Shown here: piece by piece, positions 44,307-52,514 of the stretch | How the letters are laid out: each line of letters starts with the position of its first letter | Numbering within the stretch: position 1 is the stretch's first letter | NCBI GenBank assembly: GCA_964345295.1 | Contig: CAYFQG010000001.1 | Coordinates: 1-64,000, forward strand | DNA length: 64,000 bases | Source: JASBZA01 sp964345295 | Lineage (GTDB): Bacteria; Bacillota; Clostridia; Saccharofermentanales; Fastidiosipilaceae | Reading direction: 5' to 3' | The notes under the pieces: model-generated | Database searches by the model: none | Told to the model about the DNA's origin: nothing | The model's input: only the letters and a program-made list of their open reading frames with translations | Translations under genes and position numbers: made by a program

Positions 44307-46192
44307 GCCTGCTCCAAAATCTCCGCCATGCGATAGGCAATTTCTTTGGCCGTACCGACGGCAAAAGGATCGGGAAAGTGTGCCCTGGCCAGCGTTCTTA
44401 AGAAAGTCTCATCCAAAGCCAGGCTGCAAAAATCGTCATAGAGTTGGTAGGCCTCTTCCTGATCTTTGTAACTCAAGCCAATAAGGTAAAGCGCCATAAA
44501 GTCAGGCAAGACCCGGGTCAAGGACCGGCAGGGATAGTCAACCAGGGCTCGGCAGGCCTTGTTGTCCATCCAAAACAGACTTTCCGTGAAGTATTCCATG
44601 TGGTAAGTCTTCCTTAACTCCTGCCAGCAATTGATACGTTCCAACATCTGCATAGCAGGATTTTGGTAGATAGCTTCTTCAAATTCATCAATCATGCATG
44701 CGAAAAGAATCTTGCGAATCATTCGATTCATACGGTCTTTCAGATATAGCAATCCGTCATCGGGGAAAAAGAGATCCATTTTCTTTAAGGTCAAAGCTTC
44801 CATACCTAAACCCCACATGCGCCTGTGTCCGTAAGGAATGCCTAAACTGTAAGCAACGGACTTAAGTGAGGTCGCAGCGGGATTTTTTAAATAAGCGTAG
44901 AGTTCACCGGTCTTCTGAATAAAGTCCACGGTAAAGGCCGATGTCTCCTTATAAGTTCCGGTCAGAAGCGGCCTATCCGGCCCTGCTAAGTAATCGACAC
45001 TGAGCGGATGGCTAAAGGCCAAAGGATAAGCATCCAGGCGAATAAATCCTTTCTGGCCCAAATCATACAAGAAGCCCTTATCGGATCGGTCTAAAGAGTT
45101 ATCTACAGCCAGAGAAGCTTTTTCGAAAAAAGCCTTGGGCCCTTCCGTAAAAACAAAAGTGGGGCTCGAAGGATACACACTCTTTCTCCCCTTTTTCATA
45201 TCTTCGGGGAAAATCTCTTCTAAATGCCTTAACTCCCAGTCTTCGTCTCCGTAGTAGGTTTCATAATAATGAATAACATTATCTTCTATGGTCTCATAAG
45301 ACCTCATGTATTCTTGCGTTGTCGGCTCTTTATAAAATTGGCCTTTGTCTTGGTCCTGACCCAAGCCCAGACTTTCCATTTTATAAATATGGAGAGGCAG
45401 AAAATAACGCTTGAGCTGGTCTCTTAAAGTTCTTAAAGCCTCCGGTGTGGTATCGACGTAGGCGTTTTCTAAAAAGACCCAGTCATTAAAGCTGCTTAAC
45501 TCTAGCCCTTGACTGATTTTTAAACGCGTCTTAACCAACTGATCAAAGAGGATGTCTGTTTGGCGCACCATAAATTTATCGAGTTTAAGAGGTGCTAATT
45601 TGGCACGTTCGGCAAAAAATTTATCCTCCAATTTAGAGGCCTCTGCTCGCTCCTTCTTTAAGCCCAAACTCTTGGCCATATAGGATGCGTTGACTTTAAG
45701 GAAAAAGTTTTTGCCCGTAACCAGGCTAAGTTCTTCTAATAAAGGAGAGTCCAGGAGTCTTTCGAAGGTTCTTGCCGTTTGCTCTTCTACCTCGGGTAAA
45801 TAGAGCTTCACCTTCTGGTAGTCCTCCAAATATCTATCTCTGTCCGGACCGATTTGAAGGCTTAAAGTGGAAAGAACATGATAGCGATCTAAAAAAAGGT
45901 AGTGAATCCTGTTTATTTTTTCGATTAGAGCCAAAAGTCGTTCCATATCTTTGATACCGACAAGTGACCGGGAATAGGACTTAAGTTTAAGGAGCAAACT
46001 AGGATAGTCCGGAGCTTCCGGATTAAAATCCTCAAACCGGGCGCTATTATGGGCAAAATCTTGCGTTGCAACCGGACCTATTCCTCCTCCCGGCTCTACC
46101 CCTAAAGGCCAGATGCCGGACAAGGGCTTCTGGACGGAAGCAACCGGTGCATGATTGGGTTTTATGGCAGGTGCAGGTCTTTTTTTCTTCAT
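44303..46192 (-). CDS. M3 (oligoendopeptidase F-like) homologue lacking the zinc site: predicted pseudopeptidase
   Basis: This 629-aa protein follows the PepF/M3B family from end to end. Residues about 50-280 match the helical N-terminal lobe, and about 350-620 the catalytic lobe, including the blocks RLDAYPLAF, TGTYKETSAF, MEALTLKKMDLFF and IYQNPAMQMLERINCWQELRK. Where M3 peptidases have the zinc motif HExGH, this protein has QKTGE (426-430). The position of the third ligand, in the block before SMSMEFLT, is Arg or Trp (RMWGLGMEALT). It cannot bind zinc in the normal way, so a binding or scaffold role is more likely. A Pro-rich tail of about 45 residues precedes the fold. It lies between argS and rsmF; the ribosome site is weak. 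Confidence 0.82.
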   Translation of the reverse strand: MKKKRPAPAIKPNHAPVASVQKPLSGIWPLGVEPGGGIGPVATQDFAHNSARFEDFNPEAPDYPSLLLKLKSYSRSLVGIKDMERLLALIEKINRIHYLFLDRYHVLSTLSLQIGPDRDRYLEDYQKVKLYLPEVEEQTARTFERLLDSPLLEELSLVTGKNFFLKVNASYMAKSLGLKKERAEASKLEDKFFAERAKLAPLKLDKFMVRQTDILFDQLVKTRLKISQGLELSSFNDWVFLENAYVDTTPEALRTLRDQLKRYFLPLHIYKMESLGLGQDQDKGQFYKEPTTQEYMRSYETIEDNVIHYYETYYGDEDWELRHLEEIFPEDMKKGRKSVYPSSPTFVFTEGPKAFFEKASLAVDNSLDRSDKGFLYDLGQKGFIRLDAYPLAFSHPLSVDYLAGPDRPLLTGTYKETSAFTVDFIQKTGELYAYLKNPAATSLKSVAYSLGIPYGHRRMWGLGMEALTLKKMDLFFPDDGLLYLKDRMNRMIRKILFACMIDEFEEAIYQNPAMQMLERINCWQELRKTYHMEYFTESLFWMDNKACRALVDYPCRSLTRVLPDFMALYLIGLSYKDQEEAYQLYDDFCSLALDETFLRTLARAHFPDPFAVGTAKEIAYRMAEILEQA

Positions 46193-46238
46193 TTCGCTTT
46201 AAGTTTATTGCTATGCTGTCAATGCTCGAAGCAGAATT

Positions 46239-47972
46239 CTACATTCGCTCTACGGTCTTAATGCCTAAGAGATTAAGAGAAGTCTTCACAACATTGGCAA
46301 AGGCCAAACATAAACTCAGGCGAGCTTTTTTATCCTCTTCATCAGGCGCCGTCAAGATGGGCATTTGGTTATAAAAGCGACTGAAGTTCCTGCAGACCGT
46401 CATAACTTGTCTGGCGAAAATAGAAGGTTCATAGGCCTTAACAGCTTGTTTCAGACTCTCTTCCAGCTGAGCTATCGATTTGGCCAGAACAAAGGAGGCA
46501 TCCTCACCCAAGCGAACGGGTTCAAAAGCCATGATTTCTTCTTCTGTATAACCGCTCTTGCGAATAATGCTTTTGGCCCGGGCATAGGCATATTGCATAT
46601 AGGGAGACGAATCTCCTTCAAAGTCCAAAATATCTTCCCAGCGGAAAATGATGTCCTTCTCGCGTCCGTTTCTAAGGAAAGTGTAACGGATAGCACCCAA
46701 GCCGATAGCCTGCGACGTCTCCTCGATTTCCTGTTCGGTCATAACTTCATCGCGTGTTTTGTTGTTTTCTAAAATAATGTCCTTGGTCTTCTTGACTGCC
46801 TCATCCAGCAAGTCTTCCAAATAAACCACATCACCGCTTCTGGTCGATAAGAGCGCTCCTTCCGGGAACTTCACCAAGCCGAAACCGACGTGGACACAAT
46901 TGTCGACCCAGTCGTAACCGGCCTTCTTCAAGACTGCGAAGACCTGTCTGAAGTGAAGACTCTGCGGCAAACCGACAACGTAGACATTTTTATAAAATTT
47001 ATAGGTGTCGTAGCGATATTTTGCAGCGGCCAAATCCCTTGTTGCGTAAATAGTAGAGCCGTCCGACTTCACAACAATACAAGGCGGTAAGCCTTCATCG
47101 TCCAACATGACTACCTTGGCACCTTGCGATTCTACTAAAATACCCTTCTCTTCCAGCTCCTCTACCAAAGGAGGAATAAGGTCGGAGTATGCGGATTCGC
47201 CGCGATAAGAATCAAAGCTGACATCTAAGCGATCATAGATTCTGTCAAACTCACGGATGCTGAGTTCCCTGAAATCCTTCCAGAGTGCATACTCACGCGG
47301 CTGTCCTTCTTCTAAAGCCTTGAAACGTGCTCTGGCCTGGTCTTCAAGTTCCGGATTGTCCTTGACTTCTTGATGGAATTTGACATAGATGCGCAAGAGC
47401 TCCTTAATCGGATTCTCATCCAGAGCTTCCTGGTCCCCCCAATTCTCATAAGCCACAATAAGCTTACCGAATTGTGTACCGTAGTCACCCAAGTGATTAA
47501 TTCTTTCCAAATCGTAGCCCAGGTGACCGTACATTCTGGCCAAAGCATCACCTAAGAAGGTCGTGAAGGCATGGCCGACATGGAATGGTTTGGCGATATT
47601 GGGTGAGGAGAACTCTATGCAGACCGTCTTCCCGCTCCCTTCATCCGAAGACGCAAAACGCTCCTGCTTCTCCAACACGTAGCGAATGAGGTCTGCAGTG
47701 TAGCGGTCTTTATTTAGAAAAATATTTAAATAAGGCCCCTGTGCCTCAATGCGGTCCATCCGATCATTCAAGCCTTTTTCTTTTGCTTTATCTGCCAGGT
47801 CCTGGGCTATGGCCTGAGGCGCTTTGCGGTAGGCTTTGGCCAGGCGAAAACACGGCAAGGCAAAATCTCCCATGTCCTCTCTGGGGGGCACTTCTAAAAC
47901 GTCTTCTACAAAAGTCCGGTCTAAATCCAGTTCTTCACTTAAATAGTCAATAATAGTCTGCTTATAATCCAT
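46239..47972 (-). CDS. argS: arginyl-tRNA synthetase
   Basis: This 577-aa class I enzyme charges tRNA-Arg. The HIGH motif is HVGH in SSPNIAKPFHVGHAF, the Arg-binding pocket and GDYGTQFG are present, and the KMSKS motif is replaced by LLSTRSGDVV, as in many ArgRS. The C-terminal DALR domain (YEPSIFARQV to the end) binds the anticodon. ACGGAG precedes the ATG. It begins the run argS, M3-like, rsmF-type, rdgB. Confidence 0.96.
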   Translation of the reverse strand: MDYKQTIIDYLSEELDLDRTFVEDVLEVPPREDMGDFALPCFRLAKAYRKAPQAIAQDLADKAKEKGLNDRMDRIEAQGPYLNIFLNKDRYTADLIRYVLEKQERFASSDEGSGKTVCIEFSSPNIAKPFHVGHAFTTFLGDALARMYGHLGYDLERINHLGDYGTQFGKLIVAYENWGDQEALDENPIKELLRIYVKFHQEVKDNPELEDQARARFKALEEGQPREYALWKDFRELSIREFDRIYDRLDVSFDSYRGESAYSDLIPPLVEELEEKGILVESQGAKVVMLDDEGLPPCIVVKSDGSTIYATRDLAAAKYRYDTYKFYKNVYVVGLPQSLHFRQVFAVLKKAGYDWVDNCVHVGFGLVKFPEGALLSTRSGDVVYLEDLLDEAVKKTKDIILENNKTRDEVMTEQEIEETSQAIGLGAIRYTFLRNGREKDIIFRWEDILDFEGDSSPYMQYAYARAKSIIRKSGYTEEEIMAFEPVRLGEDASFVLAKSIAQLEESLKQAVKAYEPSIFARQVMTVCRNFSRFYNQMPILTAPDEEDKKARLSLCLAFANVVKTSLNLLGIKTVERM

Positions 47973-48001
47973 AAGAATTCTCCGTTTGATTAGTACTCCA
48001 C

Positions 48002-48030
48002 ATTATAAGTATAGTCGGAAACTTTCGCAA
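48002..48030 (-). promoter_or_regulatory. promoter of argS
   Basis: TTGCGA (48025-48030), a 17-base spacer and TATAAT (48002-48007) lie on the minus strand. The -35 overlaps the -35 region of the divergent promoter. Confidence 0.7.
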
Positions 48031-48051
48031 TTTGCCCCATACCGCTATAAT
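48023..48051 (+). promoter_or_regulatory. putative promoter of the zinc-ribbon membrane protein
   Basis: TATAAT (48046-48051) has a weak -35 (TTTCGC, 48023-48028) at 17 bases. It faces away from the argS promoter and shares bases with it. Confidence 0.5.
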
Positions 48052-48101
48052 GATAAGGATATTAGGCCCATGGGCCTCTTAGCGGAGGGCATGAATATAA
48101 A

Positions 48102-48536
48102 ATGATTGTTTGTAAAAATTGCGGTGCTAAAAACCCCAACGACCGCTCGGTATGCGTGAAGTGCGGAGCATTCTTATACGAGAAAAATCCCCAATTCGAA
48201 AAAGATCCCAAAGTATTACGTAAGATGCGTTGGACCAGGATTTGGAATACCATTAAATCCATGGGGCTAATGATTATTGTTTTACTGGTCTCTTTTATTG
48301 TCTTGTCTGTATTAATGTTTTTCGTTATACGTTTCGTTAGTTCCAGGATGGACTGGCCTACGGAGGAAGAGCTTCAACAGGAAATGGAAGAGTTTCAAAA
48401 GGCACAGGAATCTTATGAAGCTGAACAAAGCAAAAATAATGCCGAATCGGATACTACCAGGTCTGCTTTGCCGGATCACCCCGATCCCAACATGCCTCAG
48501 GGTAATTTGATGATAGAGTTTTCTTTACCCGAATAA
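48102..48536 (+). CDS. zinc-ribbon, single-pass membrane protein
   Basis: This 144-aa protein begins with a zinc ribbon (C4, C7, C18, C21; CKNCG and CVKCG), then has a basic stretch, one membrane helix (about 55-77) and an extracellular acidic, Glu/Gln-rich tail. The ribbon would be cytosolic. Small proteins of this plan are common in Bacillota and their roles are largely unknown. GGAGGG lies 12 bases before the ATG. It is monocistronic and is followed by a bidirectional terminator. Confidence 0.75.
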   Translation: MIVCKNCGAKNPNDRSVCVKCGAFLYEKNPQFEKDPKVLRKMRWTRIWNTIKSMGLMIIVLLVSFIVLSVLMFFVIRFVSSRMDWPTEEELQQEMEEFQKAQESYEAEQSKNNAESDTTRSALPDHPDPNMPQGNLMIEFSLPE

Positions 48537-48579
48537 ACCAAACTGAAAAGCTAAAGCAGCAATAATCCTGATGAATGTA

Positions 48580-48623
48580 AAAGAGCTGACTTCCTAATGC
48601 TAGGAAATCAGCTCTTTTCTTTC
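48580..48623. terminator. bidirectional terminator between the zinc-ribbon gene and glgA
   Basis: AAGAGCTGA and TTCCTA pair with TAGGAA and TCAGCTCTT across loop ATGC. T-rich tails lie on both strands. Confidence 0.85.
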
Positions 48624-48650
48624 GCTTACTCTATAGTGTTTGCGAAGGAG

Positions 48651-50102
48651 CTATTGATATAAGGCTTCGTAGAGCTCCAAGTACTTTTTGGCCGAAGTCT
48701 CCCAGGAGAAATCTTCTTCCATGCCGTGATGGACCAAGATATCCCAATCTTCCGGACTCTCCTGATAAAGCTTCATAGCATCCTTCAACAAAAACAGCAT
48801 GTCATGGGCATTAATATTGGGGAAGCTAAAGCCGTTACCTTCTTTAGTCTCCGGATTGTAGGCGTGGACTGTGTCTCTCAGACCGCCCGTCTCTCTAACC
48901 AGAGGGACATTACCGTAACGCATGGCAATCATCTGCGACAGGCCGCAAGGTTCAAAGAGTGATGGCATAAGGAAGATATCTCCCGCTGCGTAAAGCTGCC
49001 TGGCCAATTCGTTACTGTACATGACCAAAGACCTCATATTGGCATGGTGGCGGTTTTCAACCTCTCTTAGAGAGTTTTCATAATCCGGGTCACCGGTACC
49101 TAAAATCAAAACCTGACAGTTTTTCATCAAGAGTTCATCGATGACTCTCAAGATAAGGTCCAAACCCTTTTGATCCACCAAACGCGTAACCATAGTAATC
49201 ATGGGGATATCGGTATCACGTTCCAAGTCCATGGCCTCCTGCAAGGCGGCTTTGTTGGCCTTCTTCCCTTCCCTATAATCCTCGACGCCGTAGTTCTTAG
49301 CTAAGCAGCCATCTGTTTGAGGATTCCAGTCGTCGTGGTCAATACCGTTCAGGATACCGCTTACTTTATAAGAGAAGGTTCTTAAAACACCGTCTAAACC
49401 TTCACCGTAATAGGGCATGAAGATTTCTTTGGCATAAGAAGGTGAAACGGTTGTAACCTGGTCACTATAGACAATACCGGCCTTCATAAAATTGGGTAGG
49501 CCGTCCTTCAGAATGCCATAGTCATTGAAATATTTCTCAGGTAAATCCATGAGGTCGGCAACTTGCTCAACACCGTGGATGCCCTGATACTTCAGATTAT
49601 GGATGGTAAACACCGTCTTAACATCGGTTAGATAACCGTAGGGTCTATAGTGCGCATCAATTAGACAAGGCACCATACCGGCCTGCCAGTCATGGCAATG
49701 GATGATGTCCGGCATAAAATCGATAGGTTCACCCAAAGTCTCCAGGCAAGCTCTCTGAAAGAAACTGAAACGCTCAATATCGTAACTGTATTCCGTATAA
49801 ATCTCAGGGCTGTTGAAATAGAACTCATTGTCGATGAAGTAGTAAGTAATACCCTTATACTCCATACGGAAAACACCGCTGTAGACAGACCTCCAGCCCA
49901 TTTTGAGAGTAGTCCAGCGCATGAATTCCATCTGCTTAATATACTTCTCTTTAATCTGACGATAGAGGGGCATCATCACCCGGCAATCCATGCCCAAATT
50001 ATTAAGCTGTTCAGGCAAGGTTCCGACAATGTCTGCAAGTCCCCCGGTCTTAGCAAATGGTGTACACTCACTTGCTATCATCAAAACTTTTCTTTTACTC
50101 AT
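48651..50102 (-). CDS. glgA: glycogen synthase (GT5)
   Basis: This 483-aa enzyme adds glucose from ADP-glucose to the growing alpha-1,4-glucan. The ADP-glucose motif KTGGLADIVG is at about residues 18-27, and the C-terminal Rossmann domain has PSLFEPCGLSQMIAMRYG. The length is standard. The ATG overlaps the glgD stop by four bases, with AAAGGGAG upstream. It is the last gene of glgB-glgC-glgD-glgA. Confidence 0.96.
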   Translation of the reverse strand: MSKRKVLMIASECTPFAKTGGLADIVGTLPEQLNNLGMDCRVMMPLYRQIKEKYIKQMEFMRWTTLKMGWRSVYSGVFRMEYKGITYYFIDNEFYFNSPEIYTEYSYDIERFSFFQRACLETLGEPIDFMPDIIHCHDWQAGMVPCLIDAHYRPYGYLTDVKTVFTIHNLKYQGIHGVEQVADLMDLPEKYFNDYGILKDGLPNFMKAGIVYSDQVTTVSPSYAKEIFMPYYGEGLDGVLRTFSYKVSGILNGIDHDDWNPQTDGCLAKNYGVEDYREGKKANKAALQEAMDLERDTDIPMITMVTRLVDQKGLDLILRVIDELLMKNCQVLILGTGDPDYENSLREVENRHHANMRSLVMYSNELARQLYAAGDIFLMPSLFEPCGLSQMIAMRYGNVPLVRETGGLRDTVHAYNPETKEGNGFSFPNINAHDMLFLLKDAMKLYQESPEDWDILVHHGMEEDFSWETSAKKYLELYEALYQ

Positions 50103-51205
50103 ACTACTGCTCCCTTTCCAATCACTACAGGATATTCCTTTTGGCCGATAAGTCGGGTGCCGTCACGTATGATGACATCCTTGTCCACAATAACATACTC
50201 TAATTCGACATTGTTTCCTATCTGTGTATTTTGAAAAATAATGGAGTTTTTGACTTCACTGTTCTTTCCGGTGTTAACGCCTCTAAACAATATGGAGTCA
50301 CAGACCCGGCCGTAAATATGGCAGCCGTCGGCAAGCAAACTGTTATGAACCTTAGACCGGTTCTCGATGTAAGCAGGTGCTTCATCCTTTACCTTGGTAT
50401 AAACGGGTTCCTTGCTCCAGAAGATGGCTTCGTTAACCTCGGGATTCAGGAGCATCATGGAGGCCTCGAAGTAATCTTGAATATCACCGATACGTAAAAC
50501 CGGGTCGTTATACTCATAGGTATTGATATTAATCTTATGACACTTACGTAAAATCAGTTCCATGCTGAGATTTGACACACCCAGCGAGACCGCATCCGAA
50601 ATCAGGTCCACCATTAGATTCTTGGAAAGTATCATGACACCCAAGAAGTTCTTGTCACTGACGGGTTTCTCGGGATTGGAATAAACATCGATAACCCGAC
50701 CTTTATCGTCAGTTTCCAGAATAATATCGGTCTCTTTGCCCCTGGCACCATCATGGTTATACATAACGGTAATCTCGGCATCAGATTTTTCATGCGCATT
50801 ATAAAGGTCTTCAAAGTCCGTACTGAAAACTACGGTTGAATTTCCGATAATGACATATTTGTGGCGACTGCCGGATATGAAATCCAAAAGCCCCTTTAAA
50901 TCATCCGACTCATTGTAGTAATTCTCGGAAGTCAGATAGGGTGGTAAAATATGAAGTCCCTGAAGTTTTCTGTCCAAATCATAAGCCGATCCGGTCCCCA
51001 GGTGGTCCATAAGGGACTTATATTTATTGAATGTGGAAACGCCGACCAAAGTAATACCGGAATTGGCCATATTGGAAAGCATGAAATCAATGATTCTATA
51101 TCTTCCTGCAAAAGGCACGGCGGCCAGTGCTCTGGGTCTGGACAATTCGCTTAAGTGAACTCTTTTATCGTCGGCTACAATAATTCCCGTTGCATCTACA
51201 AACAT
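50099..51205 (-). CDS. glgD: glucose-1-phosphate adenylyltransferase-like subunit GlgD
   Basis: This 368-aa paralogue of GlgC lacks the glycine-rich catalytic start of GlgC (no GGQGSRL; it has VADDKRVHL) and so is probably the regulatory partner, as shown for GlgCD in Bacillota. It keeps the nucleotidyltransferase fold and a C-terminal left-handed beta-helix. The start is ATG 51205 with AGGAGGAG in front; a longer frame to 51247 overlaps glgC and has no ribosome site. It begins ten bases after glgC. Confidence 0.92.
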   Translation of the reverse strand: MFVDATGIIVADDKRVHLSELSRPRALAAVPFAGRYRIIDFMLSNMANSGITLVGVSTFNKYKSLMDHLGTGSAYDLDRKLQGLHILPPYLTSENYYNESDDLKGLLDFISGSRHKYVIIGNSTVVFSTDFEDLYNAHEKSDAEITVMYNHDGARGKETDIILETDDKGRVIDVYSNPEKPVSDKNFLGVMILSKNLMVDLISDAVSLGVSNLSMELILRKCHKININTYEYNDPVLRIGDIQDYFEASMMLLNPEVNEAIFWSKEPVYTKVKDEAPAYIENRSKVHNSLLADGCHIYGRVCDSILFRGVNTGKNSEVKNSIIFQNTQIGNNVELEYVIVDKDVIIRDGTRLIGQKEYPVVIGKGAVV

Positions 51206-51215
51206 TTTGCTCCTC

Positions 51216-52475
51216 CTAGTTGACCATTCTGTATTCCCTGATTGCACTGTCTTCCTCGGACATGTCGGGAAGTACTTCTACTATACAATTTCCGGGAATC
51301 TTAATATTGTCTTTCATCACCACACCCGAAGCTACAACACTGATATCGTCTGATGCGTACTTGTTGCTGTAGGGATTCTCTTTATCGGCCGGTCCTCCAA
51401 TCTCACAATTCTGACCGACTTCGGCGTACATACCGATAATGGCCTTTCTGACAACGGCACCTTTACGAACAACAGCACCGGGCATGAGGACCGAGTCATA
51501 GACCTCGGCGCCCTCTTCGATGTAAACCGAGTGGGATAAAACACAATGTTCAACCTTGCCGAAAATCCTGCAACCGTCTGTGAAAGCGGATCGGTTAACT
51601 TCCGCACCGGAGGCAACATAGGCAGCCGGCTTGACCGGGTTTTTGGAATACACTCTCCAGCTGGCATCTCTTAAATCGATTTCATCCGGACTATCCAGAA
51701 TATCCATATTACCTTGCCACAAGGAAGCAATGGTTCCGACATCTTTCCAATAACCTTTGAAGCGATAGGCAAAGAGTTTTTTCTTCTCATTGAGATACTT
51801 GGGGATAATATTCTTGCCGAAGTCGTGCTGAGAGCTATCGTCATCATTGTCTTCCAACAAGGCTTGTCTCAGACAGTCCCAATTAAATATGTAAATACCC
51901 ATGGAGGCTAAATTGGACTTAGGTTCTGAAGGCTTCTCTTCGAATTCAATGATATTGTCATTTTCATCCACATTCATAATGCCGAAGCGCGAAGCCTCAG
52001 ACCAATCGACTTCCAAGACAGCTATAGTGGCATCGGCTTCTTGCTCCATATGTTTCTTAAGCATCTTGGAATAGTCCATTTTATAAATGTGGTCGCCTGA
52101 TAAAACAATGACATACTTGGGATCAAAGCTGTCTACAAAACTGATGTTCTGGTAGATGGCGTTAGCCGTATTTTTAAACCAGGCCATGCCTTCGTTATGT
52201 TGGTAGGGCGGCAGGATATATGCACCGCCGTTATTGCGATCCAAATCCCAGGAATGGCCGTTGCCTACATAGGTGTTTAAGGCCAAAGGCTCATACTGGG
52301 TCAAAACACCTGCCGTATCGATACCTGAATTCGTACAATTACTTAGTGTAAAGTCGATTATCCTGTACCTGGACCCGAAAGGTACCGCAGGTTTGGCCAT
52401 AGTATTGGTTAAAGCCCCTAATCTGGAGCCCTGGCCTCCTGCCAAAATCATTGCTATCAAATCTTTCTTTGCCAT
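51216..52475 (-). CDS. glgC: glucose-1-phosphate adenylyltransferase
   Basis: This 419-aa enzyme makes ADP-glucose, the committed step of glycogen synthesis. AGGQGSRLG, the substrate block LSGDHIYKMDY and GTIASLW are intact, followed by the C-terminal beta-helix domain. ATGGAGG lies before the ATG start. It follows glgB by 39 bases and works with GlgD. Confidence 0.96.
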   Translation of the reverse strand: MAKKDLIAMILAGGQGSRLGALTNTMAKPAVPFGSRYRIIDFTLSNCTNSGIDTAGVLTQYEPLALNTYVGNGHSWDLDRNNGGAYILPPYQHNEGMAWFKNTANAIYQNISFVDSFDPKYVIVLSGDHIYKMDYSKMLKKHMEQEADATIAVLEVDWSEASRFGIMNVDENDNIIEFEEKPSEPKSNLASMGIYIFNWDCLRQALLEDNDDDSSQHDFGKNIIPKYLNEKKKLFAYRFKGYWKDVGTIASLWQGNMDILDSPDEIDLRDASWRVYSKNPVKPAAYVASGAEVNRSAFTDGCRIFGKVEHCVLSHSVYIEEGAEVYDSVLMPGAVVRKGAVVRKAIIGMYAEVGQNCEIGGPADKENPYSNKYASDDISVVASGVVMKDNIKIPGNCIVEVLPDMSEEDSAIREYRMVN

Positions 52476-52514
52476 GTGTTGCCTCCATTTTTCTATACAC
52501 AGTCAAAAGTTGCC

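Noticed and set aside
51206..51247. Longer glgD start at 51247.
   Set aside because: It overlaps glgC and lacks a ribosome site, while 51205 has AGGAGGAG at good spacing and matches the normal GlgD start.
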